Shown here: piece by piece, positions 16,417-27,458 of the stretch
Layout of the letters: the number at the start of each line of letters is the position of its first letter
Numbering within the stretch: position 1 is the first letter of the stretch
NCBI RefSeq assembly: GCF_003634575.1
Contig: NZ_RBLJ01000002.1
Span: 868,001-932,000 of the forward strand
Source of the DNA: Photorhabdus asymbiotica
Lineage (GTDB): Bacteria; Pseudomonadota; Gammaproteobacteria; Enterobacterales; Enterobacteriaceae
DNA length: 64,000 nt
Direction of reading: 5' to 3'
The notes under the pieces: model-generated
Told to the model about the DNA's origin: nothing
Databases searched by the model: none
What the model saw: the letters and a program-made list of their open reading frames with translations, nothing else
Translations under genes and position numbers: made by a program

Positions 16417-16511
16417 GTATCATAAGTCTCCTTGACTCCCTACGTGATCGTAAGGCGCGAATGTTACGCTTAGAAGAAAAAGCGTGTCAACATTCAACCT
16501 GGATATTATTT

Positions 16512-18674
16512 TCAGACCGTTTCAAGCCGGGCATAAGCAGCTACCAGCCACTTAATCCCTTCTCCCTGAAACGCAATTTGCAACCGGCTATGTTCACCAT
16601 TCCCCTCAATATTCACAATGGTTCCTTCACCAAATTTAGAGTGACGAACACGTTGTCCGAGAGCATAACCACTATCATTGGAACTTATTGGCGTACCTAA
16701 CCGACGATGACTAACGGGACGAGATACTGTCGCACGTAACCGAACTTCTTCAATACATTCTGCCGGCAGTTCCCCAATAAAACGGGATGGCCGATGATAA
16801 ACCTCTTTGCCATACAAACGGCGGCTTTCTGCATAAGTAATTGTCAACTTTTCCATTGCGCGTGTCAGGCCCACATAAGCCAGACGACGTTCTTCTTCCA
16901 AACGTCCACCCTCTTCAATCGACATCTGGCTTGGGAACATACCTTCTTCCATTCCGACAATAAATACCTGTGGGAATTCTAACCCCTTAGCCGAATGTAA
17001 TGTCATCAGTTGCACCGAATCCTGACTGTCATCTGCCTGACCTTCTCCTGATTCCAATGCTGCATGAGAAAGAAATGCCTGCAATGGCATCAAATCTTCG
17101 TCCTCGTCTTGATAACTGAATTGACGAGTTGCAGTGACAAGTTCCTCAAGGTTTTCAATACGCGCCTGTGCTTTTTCACCTTTTTCCTGCTGATACATCG
17201 TCCGCAGGCCAGAATCACGAATAACCCTGTCAGTTTGAATATGCAATGGCATATCTTCAGTTTCTGTCGATAACGCCTCTATCAATTCAAGAAAACGCTG
17301 CAAGGAAGAAGCGGCACGACCGGCCAGCGCTTTCTCCTGAAGCAATATTTGACAGCAATCCCACAACGTTTTCTGCCGTTCACGGGCAGCCTGGCGCACA
17401 ATATCCAACGTTCTGTCGCCAATACCACGCGCTGGCGTATTCACCACACGTTCAAACGCTGCATCATCATTGCGATTAGCAATTAAGCGTAAGTAAGCCA
17501 GTGCATCTTTAATTTCCTGACGTTCAAAGAACCGCTGACCACCATAAATACGGTATGGCATCGATGCCTGTAACAGTGCTTCTTCCAGTACACGGGACTG
17601 AGCATTGTTGCGGTAAAGTATGGCACAGTTTTTCAGCGCCCCCCCGTTTTCAAGCCAGTTTTTAATCCGGCTGACCACATAACGGGCTTCATCCAACTCA
17701 TTGAATGCAGAATAAAGGGAAATGGGTTCACCCTCTACACCATCAGTCCACAGATTTTTACCCAGACGATCACTGTTATTAGCAATCAGTGTATTTGCAA
17801 CCTTCAGAATATTACTGGTAGAACGGTAGTTCTGCTCCAAACGGATAGTTTCAGCGCCAGAAAAATCTTTCAGAAAACGCTGAATATTCTCAACCTGAGC
17901 CCCACGCCAGCCATAAATAGATTGATCATCATCCCCGACAATCATCACGTTGCCCGTTTCCCCCGCCAGCAAATGAATCCAGGCATATTGAATACTGTTA
18001 GTGTCTTGAAACTCATCTACCAAAATATTAGTAAATCGACCACGATAGTGTTGCAAGATCTGCGGTTTATTCAGCCATAATTCATGGGCTCGTAGTAGAA
18101 GTTCTGCAAAATCCACCAGTCCGGCACGATCACAAGCCTCCTGGTAAGCCAGATAAACTTTATGCCATGTCATCTCAACAGGGTTGCCATAACTTTCAAT
18201 ATGCTGTGGCCGCAACCCTTCATCCTTTTTACCATTGATGTACCACATCGCCTGACGTGCCGGCCATTGTTTATCATCCAAATTCATCGCCTTGATAATA
18301 CGTTTGAGCAAACGATGCTGATCTTCGCTGTCAAGAATCTGAAAATCCTGTGGCAGATTAGCATCCAGATGATGTGCCCGTAACAAACGATGAGCCAAAC
18401 CATGGAATGTACCAATCCACATTCCTCCTTGACTGGTACCGATCAAGTTTTCAATCCGGTGACGCATTTCTGCGGCAGCTTTATTGGTAAAAGTCACTGC
18501 CATAATGGAAAATGGTGAAGCATTCTCCACTGATAATAACCAGGCAATCCGGTGTACCAGAACCCGGGTTTTACCACTCCCAGCTCCAGCTAGCACCAAC
18601 ATATTTGTCCGCGGGGCCGCTACAGCTTCCCGTTGTTTATCATTCAGACTTTCGAGCAGATAGGAGACGTCCAT
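16512..18674 (-). CDS. uvrD: DNA helicase II UvrD
   Basis: 720 residues from the ATG at 18674 (M-D-V-S-Y-L-L), matching the E. coli length and start; in-frame upstream starts would add at most four residues. SF1A motifs: G-A-G-S-G-K-T (Walker A), [22 protein letters not shown] and V-G-L-T-R-A, plus the C-terminal Tudor-like segment (F-G-E-G-T-I-V-N-I). UvrD unwinds DNA in nucleotide-excision and mismatch repair and strips RecA filaments. A LexA-like site lies upstream. Confidence 0.97.
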   Translation of the reverse strand: MDVSYLLESLNDKQREAVAAPRTNMLVLAGAGSGKTRVLVHRIAWLLSVENASPFSIMAVTFTNKAAAEMRHRIENLIGTSQGGMWIGTFHGLAHRLLRAHHLDANLPQDFQILDSEDQHRLLKRIIKAMNLDDKQWPARQAMWYINGKKDEGLRPQHIESYGNPVEMTWHKVYLAYQEACDRAGLVDFAELLLRAHELWLNKPQILQHYRGRFTNILVDEFQDTNSIQYAWIHLLAGETGNVMIVGDDDQSIYGWRGAQVENIQRFLKDFSGAETIRLEQNYRSTSNILKVANTLIANNSDRLGKNLWTDGVEGEPISLYSAFNELDEARYVVSRIKNWLENGGALKNCAILYRNNAQSRVLEEALLQASMPYRIYGGQRFFERQEIKDALAYLRLIANRNDDAAFERVVNTPARGIGDRTLDIVRQAARERQKTLWDCCQILLQEKALAGRAASSLQRFLELIEALSTETEDMPLHIQTDRVIRDSGLRTMYQQEKGEKAQARIENLEELVTATRQFSYQDEDEDLMPLQAFLSHAALESGEGQADDSQDSVQLMTLHSAKGLEFPQVFIVGMEEGMFPSQMSIEEGGRLEEERRLAYVGLTRAMEKLTITYAESRRLYGKEVYHRPSRFIGELPAECIEEVRLRATVSRPVSHRRLGTPISSNDSGYALGQRVRHSKFGEGTIVNIEGNGEHSRLQIAFQGEGIKWLVAAYARLETV

Positions 18675-18711
18675 AGTTACCATCAATTGATTAGCCAGCG
18701 ACCAAAGGCTG

Positions 18712-18727
18712 CTATGTTTTTATACAG
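18712..18727 (-). promoter_or_regulatory. Candidate LexA box upstream of uvrD
   Basis: Minus-strand CTGTATAAAAACATAG fits CTGT-N8-ACAG with one mismatch in the right half. It lies about 38 bp upstream of the uvrD start. E. coli uvrD is SOS-induced through a similarly imperfect site. Confidence 0.6.
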
Positions 18728-18740
18728 AATAATTTCTTGA

Positions 18741-19457
18741 TTATATCAATGCTGTCAAAGAAGCCAAATCGGAAATCTCAATGTGTGGCAGCAAGCGACT
18801 TTCAGCTACTTGCAATAGTTTTTTATTTTCTGTATTCATCCAACAAGCCTGCATACCACTACGAAGTGCCCCTTCCACATCGGTATTCAGATCATCACCG
18901 ACATGCAAAATTCGCCCAAGCGGTAAACTCAGACGATCTGCGGCTAAACAGTACATATCACTGTAAGGTTTTGAGCGCCCATCTGGGCCCGCTTTCAACA
19001 CAAATTTAAAATAACGAGCAAGACCACAAGCCGCAGGTTCGGCATTACCATTCGTAATGGCTACCAATGGTATCCGTTCAGCAAGGACAGCTAGGGTTTG
19101 GTGTGTTGCTTCAGGCACATTAATCTGACTGCGCCAGTGTGCAAAATAAGCCATAATCTCATCTGCCCCACGACAAGCATCTTCACGGCTAAAACCATAA
19201 TGACAAAACATTAGCTCCACAGACTGCCAACGCAATAAAGTCATGTCATGATAAATATCAGGATGTTGCTCCAGTATCGCTTCGCGGAAAACATACAGAT
19301 CTTGATAATCAAGGTGACTAAACTTAGGTGAGTATTGCCGCACAAAATTCAGTACCTTTTCTTCTGCCTTATCTAACACCGGACGATTGTCGTAAAGGGT
19401 ATCATCCAGATCAAATGTCATTGCTGAGACAGGCGCAAGAGGCCGGTAAAAATGCAT
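18741..19457 (-). CDS. yigB: HAD-superfamily phosphatase YigB (5-amino-6-(5-phosphoribitylamino)uracil phosphatase)
   Basis: 238 residues from the ATG at 19457, which overlaps the xerC stop (TGATG); a GTG one codon earlier is possible. HAD motif I D-L-D-D-T-L-Y at 17-23 and motif IV H-V-G-D-D-L-N-T-D; helical cap between. YigB is one of the phosphatases that dephosphorylate the riboflavin precursor 5-amino-6-ribitylamino-uracil phosphate, and also acts on FMN. Coupled to xerC as in E. coli. Confidence 0.93.
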   Translation of the reverse strand: MHFYRPLAPVSAMTFDLDDTLYDNRPVLDKAEEKVLNFVRQYSPKFSHLDYQDLYVFREAILEQHPDIYHDMTLLRWQSVELMFCHYGFSREDACRGADEIMAYFAHWRSQINVPEATHQTLAVLAERIPLVAITNGNAEPAACGLARYFKFVLKAGPDGRSKPYSDMYCLAADRLSLPLGRILHVGDDLNTDVEGALRSGMQACWMNTENKKLLQVAESRLLPHIEISDLASLTALI

Positions 19458-20368
19458 CACGATTTCCCCCGTTTGGCTCTGGGATGAGCGACATCATACA
19501 CTTTTGTCAAATGCTGGAAATCCAGATGAGTATAGACTTGAGTGGTAGACAAGCTGGCATGACCAAGCAGCTCCTGAACCGCACGCAAATCACCACTGGA
19601 TTCTAGAATATGAGTAGCAAAAGAGTGACGCAATTTATGCGGATGGATATGGCTGTTTATCCCCTGACGTATACCCCACTGCGCAAATCGCTGCTGTACA
19701 TTCCGTGTTGATATCCTCCGCCCCCTGTTTGAGATAAAAACAGCATTATCCCCCGGTTTAAACAATTCTCGCATCTCCAGCCAGCGATTAAGCCATTCAA
19801 CAGCAGTCTGTCCCAAAGGGACCTTCCGCTCTTTACTCCCTTTACCTGAAACCCATACCTCTCCACTTTCAAGATCCAAATGTCGACAATCAAGACCAAC
19901 CAGTTCCGATAAACGCAATCCAGCACCATACATCACTTCCAGCATAGTCCGGTCACGCACTGATAATGGCTCATTGAAATTGATATTTAGCAATTGGTTT
20001 ACTTCATCCACATCAATATTTTTCGGCAAATGGCGCTTAGTTCCCGGTGTACTGACGGCTTTACCAGGATTAACGGCCATCACGCCCTGAGTCACCTGCC
20101 AATCAAGAAAACTGCGCAAAGAAGATAAGCGTAAAGACAGGTTAGCTGACTGCAAACCAGCGCGGCGACTACGTATTACCAACATTCTCACTTTGGCAGG
20201 ATCAAGATCTTCCCATTGTCTAACATCTATTGCTAAAACCATCTCAGCCAGTGCAGAAAGATGACGACGGTAATTAATGATAGTCACCGGGCTTAGCCGA
20301 CGCTCTACCCTGAGATACCGCAGAAATGCCTCAATCGGCTCCAGTAATAGATCGATTTCCTGCGTCAT
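19457..20368 (-). CDS. xerC: Tyrosine recombinase XerC
   Basis: 303 residues. N-terminal SAM-like core-binding domain ([13 protein letters not shown]), then the catalytic domain with the R-K-H-R-H-Y set: [44 protein letters not shown]. With XerD it resolves chromosome dimers at dif. It overlaps the DUF484 gene by 4 bp and yigB by 1 bp, the conserved dapF-yigA-xerC-yigB operon. Confidence 0.97.
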   Translation of the reverse strand: MTQEIDLLLEPIEAFLRYLRVERRLSPVTIINYRRHLSALAEMVLAIDVRQWEDLDPAKVRMLVIRSRRAGLQSANLSLRLSSLRSFLDWQVTQGVMAVNPGKAVSTPGTKRHLPKNIDVDEVNQLLNINFNEPLSVRDRTMLEVMYGAGLRLSELVGLDCRHLDLESGEVWVSGKGSKERKVPLGQTAVEWLNRWLEMRELFKPGDNAVFISNRGRRISTRNVQQRFAQWGIRQGINSHIHPHKLRHSFATHILESSGDLRAVQELLGHASLSTTQVYTHLDFQHLTKVYDVAHPRAKRGKS

Positions 20369-21069
20369 ATCCGTTTAATCCAACGGGATAGCATATCCGG
20401 CAATAACTTAGCCAAATGATCAAGCATGTCTGTTCCCATGCCTTCCTGATAATGCTGATGATTCCGGCTGTTAAACATCACCATACCCAACTCTCCCCTA
20501 GCCCCCAGTAGAGATACCGCAACTGAACCTACATGACGAATCTGTGGCAACAACAATAAACTTTCCGGTCCATTCAACATACCAAGATAATGGTTATTAT
20601 TACCAAAACGCCGAATACGAATTGGTTCGAAAGCATTACGAGAAAGTGCTAAATCAGGTGCATTAAACGGTGCTCCAATATGCCATTTATCACTGAAAAG
20701 ACGGATAGCTGCGCCATTTAACCCCAAATTTTTAGCCCATGAGTTCAACCGACCAAGCATATCCTGTAAACTTTCTGCTGCAAACAAATCAACAAGTAAT
20801 TTAAACAACTGTTCAAACAATTGTTCATTCACTCTGGCCCGTTCCATTAGCAGAGTTATATCTTCTTCCAGACAAGCAATACGAGCCCTCTGACGGCTCA
20901 TATACCATTCAACCAAAGAAACTGTTTCTCTTACCGGATGAGGAACCCGTATCTGTTCAACGGCACGTGCATTGCGGATAAAAAAATTGGGGTTTTCTAA
21001 CAAATAATCCACAACAGTCTGATCATCAGGTATGCCATTGATGCTTAACTGCTCTTCTTTTTTCTCCAT
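20365..21069 (-). CDS. yigA: DUF484 (GAF-like) protein YigA
   Basis: 234 residues. DUF484 features: an N-terminal [12 protein letters not shown], then [11 protein letters not shown] and a GAF-like C-terminal half ([19 protein letters not shown]). Function unknown in E. coli; it is nearly always encoded between dapF and xerC. It overlaps xerC by 4 bp. Confidence 0.92.
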   Translation of the reverse strand: MEKKEEQLSINGIPDDQTVVDYLLENPNFFIRNARAVEQIRVPHPVRETVSLVEWYMSRQRARIACLEEDITLLMERARVNEQLFEQLFKLLVDLFAAESLQDMLGRLNSWAKNLGLNGAAIRLFSDKWHIGAPFNAPDLALSRNAFEPIRIRRFGNNNHYLGMLNGPESLLLLPQIRHVGSVAVSLLGARGELGMVMFNSRNHQHYQEGMGTDMLDHLAKLLPDMLSRWIKRI

Positions 21070-21102
21070 CTTCCGATGCCCCGCGGTTCAAAACAGAATC
21101 GA

Positions 21103-21927
21103 TTACAGATGAATTGTGCCATCATAAACATGTGTCGCCGGTCCCGTCATATAGAGGGGGTTTCCCGGCCCTGCCCAGCAAATAAACAACGAACCTCCCG
21201 GCAAATCTACCCGGACATTACTATCGAGTAATTGCTGCTGAATACCAACTGCCACCGCAGCACAAGCTCCGCTACCACAAGCTTGCGTTTCTCCAACACC
21301 ACGTTCATAAACCCGCAAACGGATGTGACCTCGGTTTAAAATTTGCATGAAACCAATATTAGCCCGTTCAGGAAATCTTTCGTGGCTTTCCAGTGCTGGC
21401 CCCAGGATTTCCACTTCAGCAGTCTCCACATCTGCTACCTGAATCACACAATGAGGATTCCCCATAGAAACAACACTACAAAGAACCGTTTTTTCTATCA
21501 CTCTTAAAATATAGGTTTTTTCTGCTCTTAACGCGCGGAATGGTATATTATGGGGCTCAAATTCAGGTTCCCCCATATTAACGCAAACCTGATCATCATT
21601 AGTGATACTCAGTACCATACGTCCTGATTGAGTACTCACTTTAATCTCACGCTTATTAATTAATCCCTTAAGACGAACAAAACGAGCAAAACAACGGGCA
21701 CCATTGCCACATTGTGCTACCTCGCTACCATCGGAATTAAAAATGCGATAATGGAAGTCCAGATCCGGATCATAAGGCGCTTCAACAACTAATAATTGAT
21801 CGAAGCCAATACCCGTATTCCTGTCTGCCAGACGGCAGATCAGTTCTGGTGAGAAATAAACATTTTGGGTCACAGCATCAACGACCATAAAGTCATTACC
21901 AAGACCATGCATTTTGGAGAACTGCAT
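21103..21927 (-). CDS. dapF: Diaminopimelate epimerase
   Basis: 274 residues from the ATG at 21927; a GTG twelve bases upstream is in frame, but the GGTGGAG containing it serves better as ribosome binding site, and the 274-residue form matches E. coli. Active-site cysteines lie in [11 protein letters not shown] and [11 protein letters not shown]. DapF converts LL- to meso-diaminopimelate for lysine and peptidoglycan. Lead gene of dapF-yigA-xerC-yigB after lptM. Confidence 0.97.
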   Translation of the reverse strand: MQFSKMHGLGNDFMVVDAVTQNVYFSPELICRLADRNTGIGFDQLLVVEAPYDPDLDFHYRIFNSDGSEVAQCGNGARCFARFVRLKGLINKREIKVSTQSGRMVLSITNDDQVCVNMGEPEFEPHNIPFRALRAEKTYILRVIEKTVLCSVVSMGNPHCVIQVADVETAEVEILGPALESHERFPERANIGFMQILNRGHIRLRVYERGVGETQACGSGACAAVAVGIQQQLLDSNVRVDLPGGSLFICWAGPGNPLYMTGPATHVYDGTIHL

Positions 21928-21972
21928 ATAATGCTCCACCGTAAACCGCGGTAACTACCCGGCTTATCTCGC

Positions 21973-22158
21973 TTATTTCTGAGAGATACTGCCCACTTTC
22001 TGTTCTTGCTGCGCGCTATCTTCATGTATCTGAGCCGCAGTTGTCGTTTTTTCTGCCGGTGGTTGTTCTGGTGGAAAATAGAGAGGGCCTTTTAGTCCAC
22101 AGCCGGAAAGTGTAAATAAGGTTATGATAACCAGAAACTCGCGTAATTTTTTCTTCAT
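21973..22158 (-). CDS. lptM: LPS-assembly lipoprotein LptM (YifL)
   Basis: 61 residues. Basic start (M-K-K-K), hydrophobic stretch and lipobox L-S-G-C with the lipidated Cys at 20, followed by G-L-K-G-P-L-Y-F-P-P, the conserved LptM motif. LptM binds the LptD/LptE translocon in the outer membrane and helps LptD mature. It sits 45 bp ahead of dapF on the same strand and is divergent from cyaY. The tail is Gln/Glu-rich and poorly conserved. Confidence 0.92.
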   Translation of the reverse strand: MKKKLREFLVIITLFTLSGCGLKGPLYFPPEQPPAEKTTTAAQIHEDSAQQEQKVGSISQK

Positions 22159-22236
22159 TGCATTAATGCCTGTAATTCATACGTCAATATTCTCTATAAT
22201 CGCAGTTAGACCTCGAAAAGCAAATAGGAAATGAAG

Positions 22237-22557
22237 ATGAACGACAGTGAATTTCATCAGTTAGCTGACCAACTGATGCTTTATATTGAAGAGCAATTGG
22301 ATAACTATGATGGCAATGCTGATATTGACTGTGAAACCAATGGCGGTGTCATGACCCTGAGCTTTGATAACGACAGCAAAATTATTATCAACCGCCAGGA
22401 ACCTTTCCATCAAATCTGGCTGGCAACAAAAAACGGAGGTTATCATTTTGACTATAAAGATAGTCAGTGGATTTGCGACCGTAGCGGTGGAGATTTCCTC
22501 ACTATACTGGCGCTGTCCATCACAGAACAAAGTGGCGAACAATTTAGTTTTGAATGA
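22237..22557 (+). CDS. cyaY: Bacterial frataxin CyaY
   Basis: 106 residues from the ATG at 22237; the ATG six bases upstream sits too close to the AGGA ribosome binding site. The acidic first helix, the strand [10 protein letters not shown] and the block W-L-A-T-K-x-G-G-Y-H-F-D are diagnostic. CyaY binds iron and IscS and tunes Fe-S cluster assembly. Convergent with cyaA, as in E. coli. A second, non-isc cysteine desulfurase/scaffold pair lies at 60.8-62.3 kb. Confidence 0.96.
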   Translation: MNDSEFHQLADQLMLYIEEQLDNYDGNADIDCETNGGVMTLSFDNDSKIIINRQEPFHQIWLATKNGGYHFDYKDSQWICDRSGGDFLTILALSITEQSGEQFSFE

Positions 22558-22565
22558 TTAATCTA

Positions 22566-22584
22566 TACCCCGCGCAGCGGGGTA
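22566..22584. terminator. Hairpin between convergent cyaY and cyaA
   Basis: Perfect 8-bp GC-rich stem (TACCCCGC / GCGGGGTA) with a three-base loop midway between the two stop codons. No strong T-run on either side, so a weak or shared terminator. Confidence 0.5.
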
Positions 22585-22586
22585 AA

Positions 22587-25163
22587 TCAGTAATGTGATA
22601 CAGAACGATAAAGTTCTGGCGGTTCCTCTGCACTGTTTTCCCCATCATCCGTTACTCTCAAATGTGAGAAAGATGATCCACTGAATGGAATAACCTGAAC
22701 CTGGCCTCCCATTTGGACAATTTGATAAAACTGCGGCAAGTTAAAATTAATAAAACTTGATCCGTAAGTAAACCGATCATGAGATGAAGAATAAAACCGA
22801 CTGACATCACGCACCAGTTCTTCCTTACTCCCCTCACAATGAGAGTAAATTTCTACCCGATTGGCTTCATCCAGAATATAAATATTAAAGCCCTTATCAT
22901 CTTCCGTATTTTCGAAGAAAAATTGAATAATCCCTTCGCTAGCAAAACCATCAACCACAGCGGGTAAGTGCGTCTCTTTGGTATTGATTTTCACTGGCAA
23001 CCCATGCAATTTATTGTTAGAAATTGCCCCATAAAATTCCACGGCATTCTCTAACTTCTGCACAGATACGTTAAGACGTTCAAAGAAAAGCCCCCAGGTC
23101 TGGCCTGCAATGCGCAATGCCTTAAAACGGCCCGGGTCCTGACGATTGCTGGATAAACGCAACTCAATACATTCAGATACGAGTTGCTGGATTCGGGTAC
23201 GGATAAGCCCACGTAAATGTTGGCTGTAACAGAACACTTCAACCGCGGCTGGTGGCGCAGCATCCTGATGCATTTTTCCCAAAATGGTTTTCAATGCTTC
23301 CAGCACAGATTGTTCACCATTAAAATGTAAAGTTCTCACTTCATTCCATGAGTTGCGGTAAAGTAAGTCAATACTGCCAACCAAACACTGTTGCGATTCA
23401 CCAAAGCTGAATACATCAAGCTTACGGAAATCAAAATGTATGACTTGATTGGCGAACTCAGCAGTCGGATCTTTCTCCAGATTGACAATAATTGCCAGAT
23501 GGCGAATCTCACACGGGCTATAGAGAGCCTTTGGCGTCGGAGCTGGCAGACGGATAGGGAAATGAACAGAAATATCGTTAATTAATTCATGCAATTTCAG
23601 CTCATCACACTGAGCTTCACCATTATGAATATGAATACAGGATTTTTCTGTCAACAAGCCATTAAAATAAGTCCACGACACCAGTTTATTCAGATAACGG
23701 TTATATTCCAGAGGCTGATGACCAATAATTGCTTCAATAGTTGGTGACTGATTGTAGAGATACCAGCCGCTACGATTTGCACGTCCTTGAGGAACATAAA
23801 TAAATGTTAAATTTTTTTCTGACAAGTCTGGCGAAATCTGTGGATTAACTAATGTCACCTTCCCTGGCAACGCTTCAAATGCAGCGTATAGTTTACGGGT
23901 CAGTACACCAATATCCTGTGGGCTGGCACTGACACTCAGATTATTGCGGCGAGCGAAGCGGATAAGGTTACGATAACTCTGCATCATGGTATCAAGCAGT
24001 TCATTATGAGCGTCACGAACCTGTTCGATTTTCCATGAGTTACGGTTATCCAAGATTTCCAGCCGCTCTGTATCCCACTTCCACTCATATACCAATTGAG
24101 CTAGAACCTGGCGCCGCCAACCAGTACAACCTTTATCATCTTGATCAAGAGAGAGCTTTTCACAAACTTTTAAATAGAAGCATCGACGTATTAGATCCAA
24201 GCGAGTCGTATCATTAATTTCTGTCAGATAACGGGTAACACGCTCAAGCATCATGCTATATGCATCAAGACCAAAGGAGACGATTTCACCCGCGTGCAAA
24301 CGCTGCTTCATCTCCATTGCCAATAACTTACCATTGGGATATTCCCAAGAATATGCTTCTAATAACAGGCTTTTCAATACAGCTTTATAAGGAGAGTCGA
24401 TACTTTTGTACAGCTGCCATAAACTGGCACCAAAGTATTCTTCAGCGGATAACTCACCCAACCCTCCGAGATCAAGCCACTCATTTGGAGTCAGAACACC
24501 TTGTGCATAAAGCGACAAAACATATTCATCATAGTGGCTCTCTTCTTCTACCGGCACCATCTCCCATAGCAAACGCTTACCGGCCATACGTACAGCGGTA
24601 CGATAAAATTCATCAAGTAACAAAATATGCTGAGTAGAACCACAATCCTCACCACCAAGACTACCACTGGTATTATGGCGAAAGCGGTTTTCATCAATAA
24701 GAAAAAAATTAACTTCGATGCCAAGCGCCGCAGACCACTGTTCAATAAGAGTACATTTACGTTGCAGTAAAAGACGCTCATCATTATCAAGCCATGACTG
24801 ATGACATACCCAAATATCCAGATCGGAACAACAGCTTTGCCCGATTGACGAAGTGCTCCCCATTGAATAAATACCCGTGATAGGAAGCTCACCATTAACA
24901 GGCGGTTCTATGACGTAATTTAATTTATTCTCTAAATCAATAAGATAAGATTTTTGTACTTCATCATGCTCAAAAAAACATACGCCATAGGGAACATTAC
25001 CATTGATGTAACCTGGCATCATCGGATGATGATAATGCAATAATACTGGCAGTAAACTGTATACCTGTTTGAATTCCGCACTCATGGCGGTAGAGGCGCG
25101 CTCTAACCTGAGTTGGTTTATCGCGTCCAGTCTCTGCTTCAGCGTTTCGATATAAAGGTACAA
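22587..25163 (-). CDS. cyaA: Class I adenylate cyclase
   Basis: 858 residues from the TTG at 25163. This start gives [13 protein letters not shown] and matches E. coli, where a UUG start limits expression; the frame stays open upstream to another TTG at 25256. The N-terminal catalytic half holds [17 protein letters not shown]; the C-terminal half is the glucose-regulated region ([15 protein letters not shown]). CyaA makes cAMP for CRP and is stimulated through phosphorylated EIIA-Glc. The extreme C-terminus differs from E. coli. Divergent from hemC. Confidence 0.96.
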   Translation of the reverse strand: MYLYIETLKQRLDAINQLRLERASTAMSAEFKQVYSLLPVLLHYHHPMMPGYINGNVPYGVCFFEHDEVQKSYLIDLENKLNYVIEPPVNGELPITGIYSMGSTSSIGQSCCSDLDIWVCHQSWLDNDERLLLQRKCTLIEQWSAALGIEVNFFLIDENRFRHNTSGSLGGEDCGSTQHILLLDEFYRTAVRMAGKRLLWEMVPVEEESHYDEYVLSLYAQGVLTPNEWLDLGGLGELSAEEYFGASLWQLYKSIDSPYKAVLKSLLLEAYSWEYPNGKLLAMEMKQRLHAGEIVSFGLDAYSMMLERVTRYLTEINDTTRLDLIRRCFYLKVCEKLSLDQDDKGCTGWRRQVLAQLVYEWKWDTERLEILDNRNSWKIEQVRDAHNELLDTMMQSYRNLIRFARRNNLSVSASPQDIGVLTRKLYAAFEALPGKVTLVNPQISPDLSEKNLTFIYVPQGRANRSGWYLYNQSPTIEAIIGHQPLEYNRYLNKLVSWTYFNGLLTEKSCIHIHNGEAQCDELKLHELINDISVHFPIRLPAPTPKALYSPCEIRHLAIIVNLEKDPTAEFANQVIHFDFRKLDVFSFGESQQCLVGSIDLLYRNSWNEVRTLHFNGEQSVLEALKTILGKMHQDAAPPAAVEVFCYSQHLRGLIRTRIQQLVSECIELRLSSNRQDPGRFKALRIAGQTWGLFFERLNVSVQKLENAVEFYGAISNNKLHGLPVKINTKETHLPAVVDGFASEGIIQFFFENTEDDKGFNIYILDEANRVEIYSHCEGSKEELVRDVSRFYSSSHDRFTYGSSFINFNLPQFYQIVQMGGQVQVIPFSGSSFSHLRVTDDGENSAEEPPELYRSVSHY

Positions 25164-25270
25164 GACGTCTCGCCCAATTGAGTTCCAGTGCCCAGATAAA
25201 TCCCCCGCTTCCGGCTGATATAGCTCAATGGAATTATTTATAATGATTCTTACCAATTTATTACCGGAAA

Positions 25271-25286
25271 CGTGATCAATTTAACA
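25271..25286 (-). promoter_or_regulatory. CRP site of the cyaA promoter
   Basis: Minus-strand TGTTAAATTGATCACG, about 110 bp upstream of the cyaA TTG, matches the known E. coli cyaA CRP site essentially base for base. In E. coli CRP-cAMP binds here and represses cyaA. Near-identity within otherwise diverged intergenic DNA supports conserved feedback. Confidence 0.8.
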
Positions 25287-25759
25287 CCTTGTAGATAAAC
25301 CGTAAAGTCAGTAAAGCAATTGAATTGCAATGTCCCTCCCAATAAGAAACCAAGTAACACATTGTTATATATAAAAATAACAACAAAACCCACACTTTTT
25401 ATACTTTCTTTTATATAAGGAAATTTCCCCTGCCCATTTTTCAGGTATTATATGTAATTCTTTGTTATCAACGACCTTATAGAAATCACCTTATTGGTTA
25501 TATTTCAATTAGCAACTCTTTCTATTCAGAATTCTCCAATTACAGAAATAATTTACTGGAAAATTTAATTCACATTTAAATCAATCCATTGGCATTGACA
25601 TAAAAATAATTTAAAAATTAAAATTTATTTTATATTTTAATATAATCTGTATATTATCTTCCCAGGTCTTAGCTGGAAAAAAAACTGTCGAAGTGTTAAA
25701 ACAGGTATCATGTTTTTCATTTATATGACAGCTGCAAAGCCTGAAAAATACAAGCATAT
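25287..25759. other. Divergent cyaA-hemC intergenic region
   Basis: About 470 bp, very AT-rich, with several TATAAT-like hexamers close to 25640 that could serve hemC. A CAGCTG motif and short AT palindromes are present. Apart from the CRP site at its left border I cannot assign elements. Confidence 0.4.
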
Positions 25760-26701
25760 ATGTCAACTAAAACTATCCGTATCGCGACCCGCCAAAGCCC
25801 TCTGGCTATGTGGCAAGCATTATATGTTCAGCAAAAATTGCAACAATTTTACCCAGATCTAGAAGTGCAACTGGTTCCCATGGTAACCCAGGGAGACATC
25901 ATTCTGGACACCCCCCTGGCAAAGGTGGGTGGTAAGGGACTATTTGTCAAAGAACTTGAACTAGCTCTGCTTGAAGGACGGGCTGATATCGCTGTTCATT
26001 CGATGAAAGATGTCCCCATTTCTTTTCCTGAAGGGCTAGGATTAGTCACTATTTGCGAACGTGATGATCCACGTGATGCTTTTGTTTCTGCCAAATATCA
26101 CTCTCTCGATGAACTACCAACAGGTAGCATTGTTGGTACATCAAGTTTACGTCGTCAATGTCAACTCCGTGAATTACGCCCGGATCTGACTATCCGTGAC
26201 CTTCGGGGCAATGTTGGAACCCGTCTGAGTAAGCTGGATAATGGTCATTACGATGCCATCATTCTCGCTGTTGCAGGATTGAAAAGGTTAGAATTGCATG
26301 ACCGTATCCGTACACCATTATCTGCAAAACAGTTATTACCTGCCGTTGGTCAGGGAGCCGTGGGGATTGAATGCCGTCTTGACGACCAGCAAACACGTGC
26401 TCTACTGGCACCATTAAATCACTATGATACAGAAATCTGTGTTCTTGCCGAACGAACAATGAACACCCGTTTGGAAGGAGGCTGTCAGGTACCAATAGGT
26501 AGCTATGCCATCTGGCAGGATGGAAAAATCTGGCTGCGGGCATTGGTTGGAGCTCCAGATGGTAGCGTTATTATTCGTGGTGAGCGAACGGTCTTACCCA
26601 AAGATGCATGTCAAGCAGGCCTTGAATTGGCAGAAGAATTACTGGAACGGGGAGCAAGAGAAATTCTGGCGGAAGTTTATCGAGGTAATCCCCCCACATG
26701 A
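25760..26701 (+). CDS. hemC: Porphobilinogen deaminase (hydroxymethylbilane synthase)
   Basis: 313 residues, E. coli length. N-terminal [21 protein letters not shown]; substrate-binding arginines in [11 protein letters not shown] and [12 protein letters not shown]; the dipyrromethane cofactor cysteine C242 in [10 protein letters not shown]. It polymerises four porphobilinogens to hydroxymethylbilane. First gene of hemCDXY; its stop overlaps hemD by ATGA. Confidence 0.97.
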   Translation: MSTKTIRIATRQSPLAMWQALYVQQKLQQFYPDLEVQLVPMVTQGDIILDTPLAKVGGKGLFVKELELALLEGRADIAVHSMKDVPISFPEGLGLVTICERDDPRDAFVSAKYHSLDELPTGSIVGTSSLRRQCQLRELRPDLTIRDLRGNVGTRLSKLDNGHYDAIILAVAGLKRLELHDRIRTPLSAKQLLPAVGQGAVGIECRLDDQQTRALLAPLNHYDTEICVLAERTMNTRLEGGCQVPIGSYAIWQDGKIWLRALVGAPDGSVIIRGERTVLPKDACQAGLELAEELLERGAREILAEVYRGNPPT

Positions 26702-27438
26702 GTATTCTGGTGACACGCCCTTCTCCTGCCGGAGAAGAATTAGTCAGAAGGTTACAGACCGCGGGCAAAACTGCTTTCAGCGCGCCTTTAATCGATATTC
26801 GCCCAGGTTCAGAACTATCACAACTGGCCGAAAAACTTTGCTGCTTGAATACCGGTGATATGGTATTCCTGTTGTCAAAAAATGCAGTTTATTACGCAAA
26901 CTCACAGTTAAAAAAGATTAATCTATCATGGCCGAACAAGCTGATTTATTATGCTATTGGTAGATCAACTGCTCTGGCTTTTCATCAACTGACTGGTATA
27001 AATATTACCTGGTCATCAGAGGGCGAAACCAGCGAAACTCTACTAGAACTCCCCTCCTTACATCAGGTTAAAAATAAACAAGCTTTGCTACTCAGAGGAA
27101 ATGGTGGGCGTGAACTTATTGCCCAAACTTTGACAGAAAGGGGTGCCACAGTTAATTATTGTGAATGTTATTTTCGCCAGCGAGTAGATTACTCGGCAGC
27201 AGAATTCAGCGCCCGCTGGCAGAGATATGGAGTACAGACTTTAGTTGTAACCAGCGGCGAAATACTGCAACTGTTATATAACTTAGTACCCAAAAGTGAT
27301 CGAAACAGGTGGCTATTGAATTGCCATCTTATTGTGGTAAGTGAACGTCTTGCATACACCGCCCGGAATCTGGGTTGGCAAGATGTCAAAGTTGCTAAAA
27401 GTGCAGATAACGATGCCTTAATTCAGGCACTAGAATAA
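26698..27438 (+). CDS. hemD: Uroporphyrinogen-III synthase
   Basis: 246 residues. The family is poorly conserved, but the N-terminal [13 protein letters not shown], the T-L-V-V-T-S-G-E central strand and the C-terminal half with V-S-E-R-L-A fit HemD. It closes hydroxymethylbilane with ring D inversion. Position directly after hemC with a 4-bp overlap makes the call secure. Confidence 0.95.
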   Translation: MSILVTRPSPAGEELVRRLQTAGKTAFSAPLIDIRPGSELSQLAEKLCCLNTGDMVFLLSKNAVYYANSQLKKINLSWPNKLIYYAIGRSTALAFHQLTGINITWSSEGETSETLLELPSLHQVKNKQALLLRGNGGRELIAQTLTERGATVNYCECYFRQRVDYSAAEFSARWQRYGVQTLVVTSGEILQLLYNLVPKSDRNRWLLNCHLIVVSERLAYTARNLGWQDVKVAKSADNDALIQALE

Positions 27439-27458
27439 ACTGACATGGGATGCCCACT

